A DNA stretch of 64,000 bases from Propionispora sp. 2/2-37. Lineage in GTDB: Bacteria; Bacillota; Negativicutes; Propionisporales; Propionisporaceae. The notes under the pieces were generated by a model, which saw nothing but the letters and a program-made list of their open reading frames with translations, was not told the DNA's origin and ran no database searches. Both the position numbers and the translations under genes were made by a program. The stretch covers positions 1 to 64,000 of the forward strand of contig NZ_CYSP01000011.1 in NCBI RefSeq assembly GCF_001298735.1, given 5' to 3'. Of the stretch, positions 63,902-64,000 are shown in pieces; within the stretch, counting starts at the first letter, position 1; each line of letters begins with the position of its first letter.

Positions 63902-64000
63902 TCGTCATCTCCCCCGGCCATCATCAACTGTTCTGAATGTGCTATAATTCACCAGAATATCAGTGAATTCCTCTTTTTTTACATTTTTTCCGGTGCATCT

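Overview
The window reads as chromosomal core and accessory DNA of an endospore-forming, anaerobe-type Firmicute. Gene content and order (lysS-greA-dusB, coaX-birA, ftsH-hpt-tilS, the spoIIE/yabR/divIC/yabQ/yabP block, mfd-fin, spoVT-spoVB-mazG-hup, rpoE-pyrG-spo0F) most resemble spore-forming Negativicutes (Sporomusa/Pelosinus-like). That placement is an inference from gene content: no rRNA or outer-membrane gene lies here to prove it. Most genes are on the minus strand. Only two two-component loci (14.1-17.0 kb and 39.5-42.9 kb) run on the plus strand. I saw no tRNA, rRNA, CRISPR array, transposase or prophage gene.

Layout. 0.2-6.2 kb: lysS and greA behind a consensus sigma-A promoter, then a compact three-gene cluster (DNA-binding protein, an uncharacterised protein, and an acyl-ACP-reductase-like dehydrogenase), then dusB. 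6.3-11.8 kb: a glucitol-type PTS (srlB, srlE, srlA, gutM) with a SorC-family regulator and a separately transcribed COG4091-type oxidoreductase. The two units share promoter and operator-like sequences. 12.1-13.9 kb: coaX and birA. 14.1-17.0 kb: an OmpR/EnvZ-type pair plus a secreted tandem-repeat protein. 17.0-23.4 kb: asparaginase, ftsH, hpt, tilS and a split ThrE-type exporter. 23.5-30.0 kb: the sporulation/division block spoIIE-yabR-divIC-yabQ-(lytic transglycosylase)-yabP-spoIID. 30.3-32.3 kb: a chemoreceptor.

32.5-46.8 kb is a phosphate-starvation region: pstCA, pstS, pstB-phoU, phoP and phoR in separate transcription units. Direct repeats of TTAACA/TTTACA type at 10-11 nt spacing (PhoP boxes) stand before pstC, before pstS and, strikingly, before an operon of glycolipid glycosyltransferase, zinc-dependent phospholipase C and EAL/CBS/GGDEF protein. 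This looks like a phosphate-sparing membrane-lipid-remodelling operon and is the most interesting inference in the window. phoH, a lone metal-binding lipoprotein (znuA-like) with its own palindromic operator, and a 43-aa membrane peptide lie in the same region.

46.9-64.0 kb: hup, mazG, spoVB-like flippase, spoVT, mfd, fin, a miniature PrsW-like membrane protein, a LysM/M23 peptidase, a zinc-ribbon protein, spo0F, a large polysaccharide-deacetylase-like lipoprotein, a Yip1 protein, sppA, pyrG and rpoE (delta). A roughly 130-150 bp MITE-like palindromic repeat occurs three times between genes (27.7, 30.2 and 45.0 kb).
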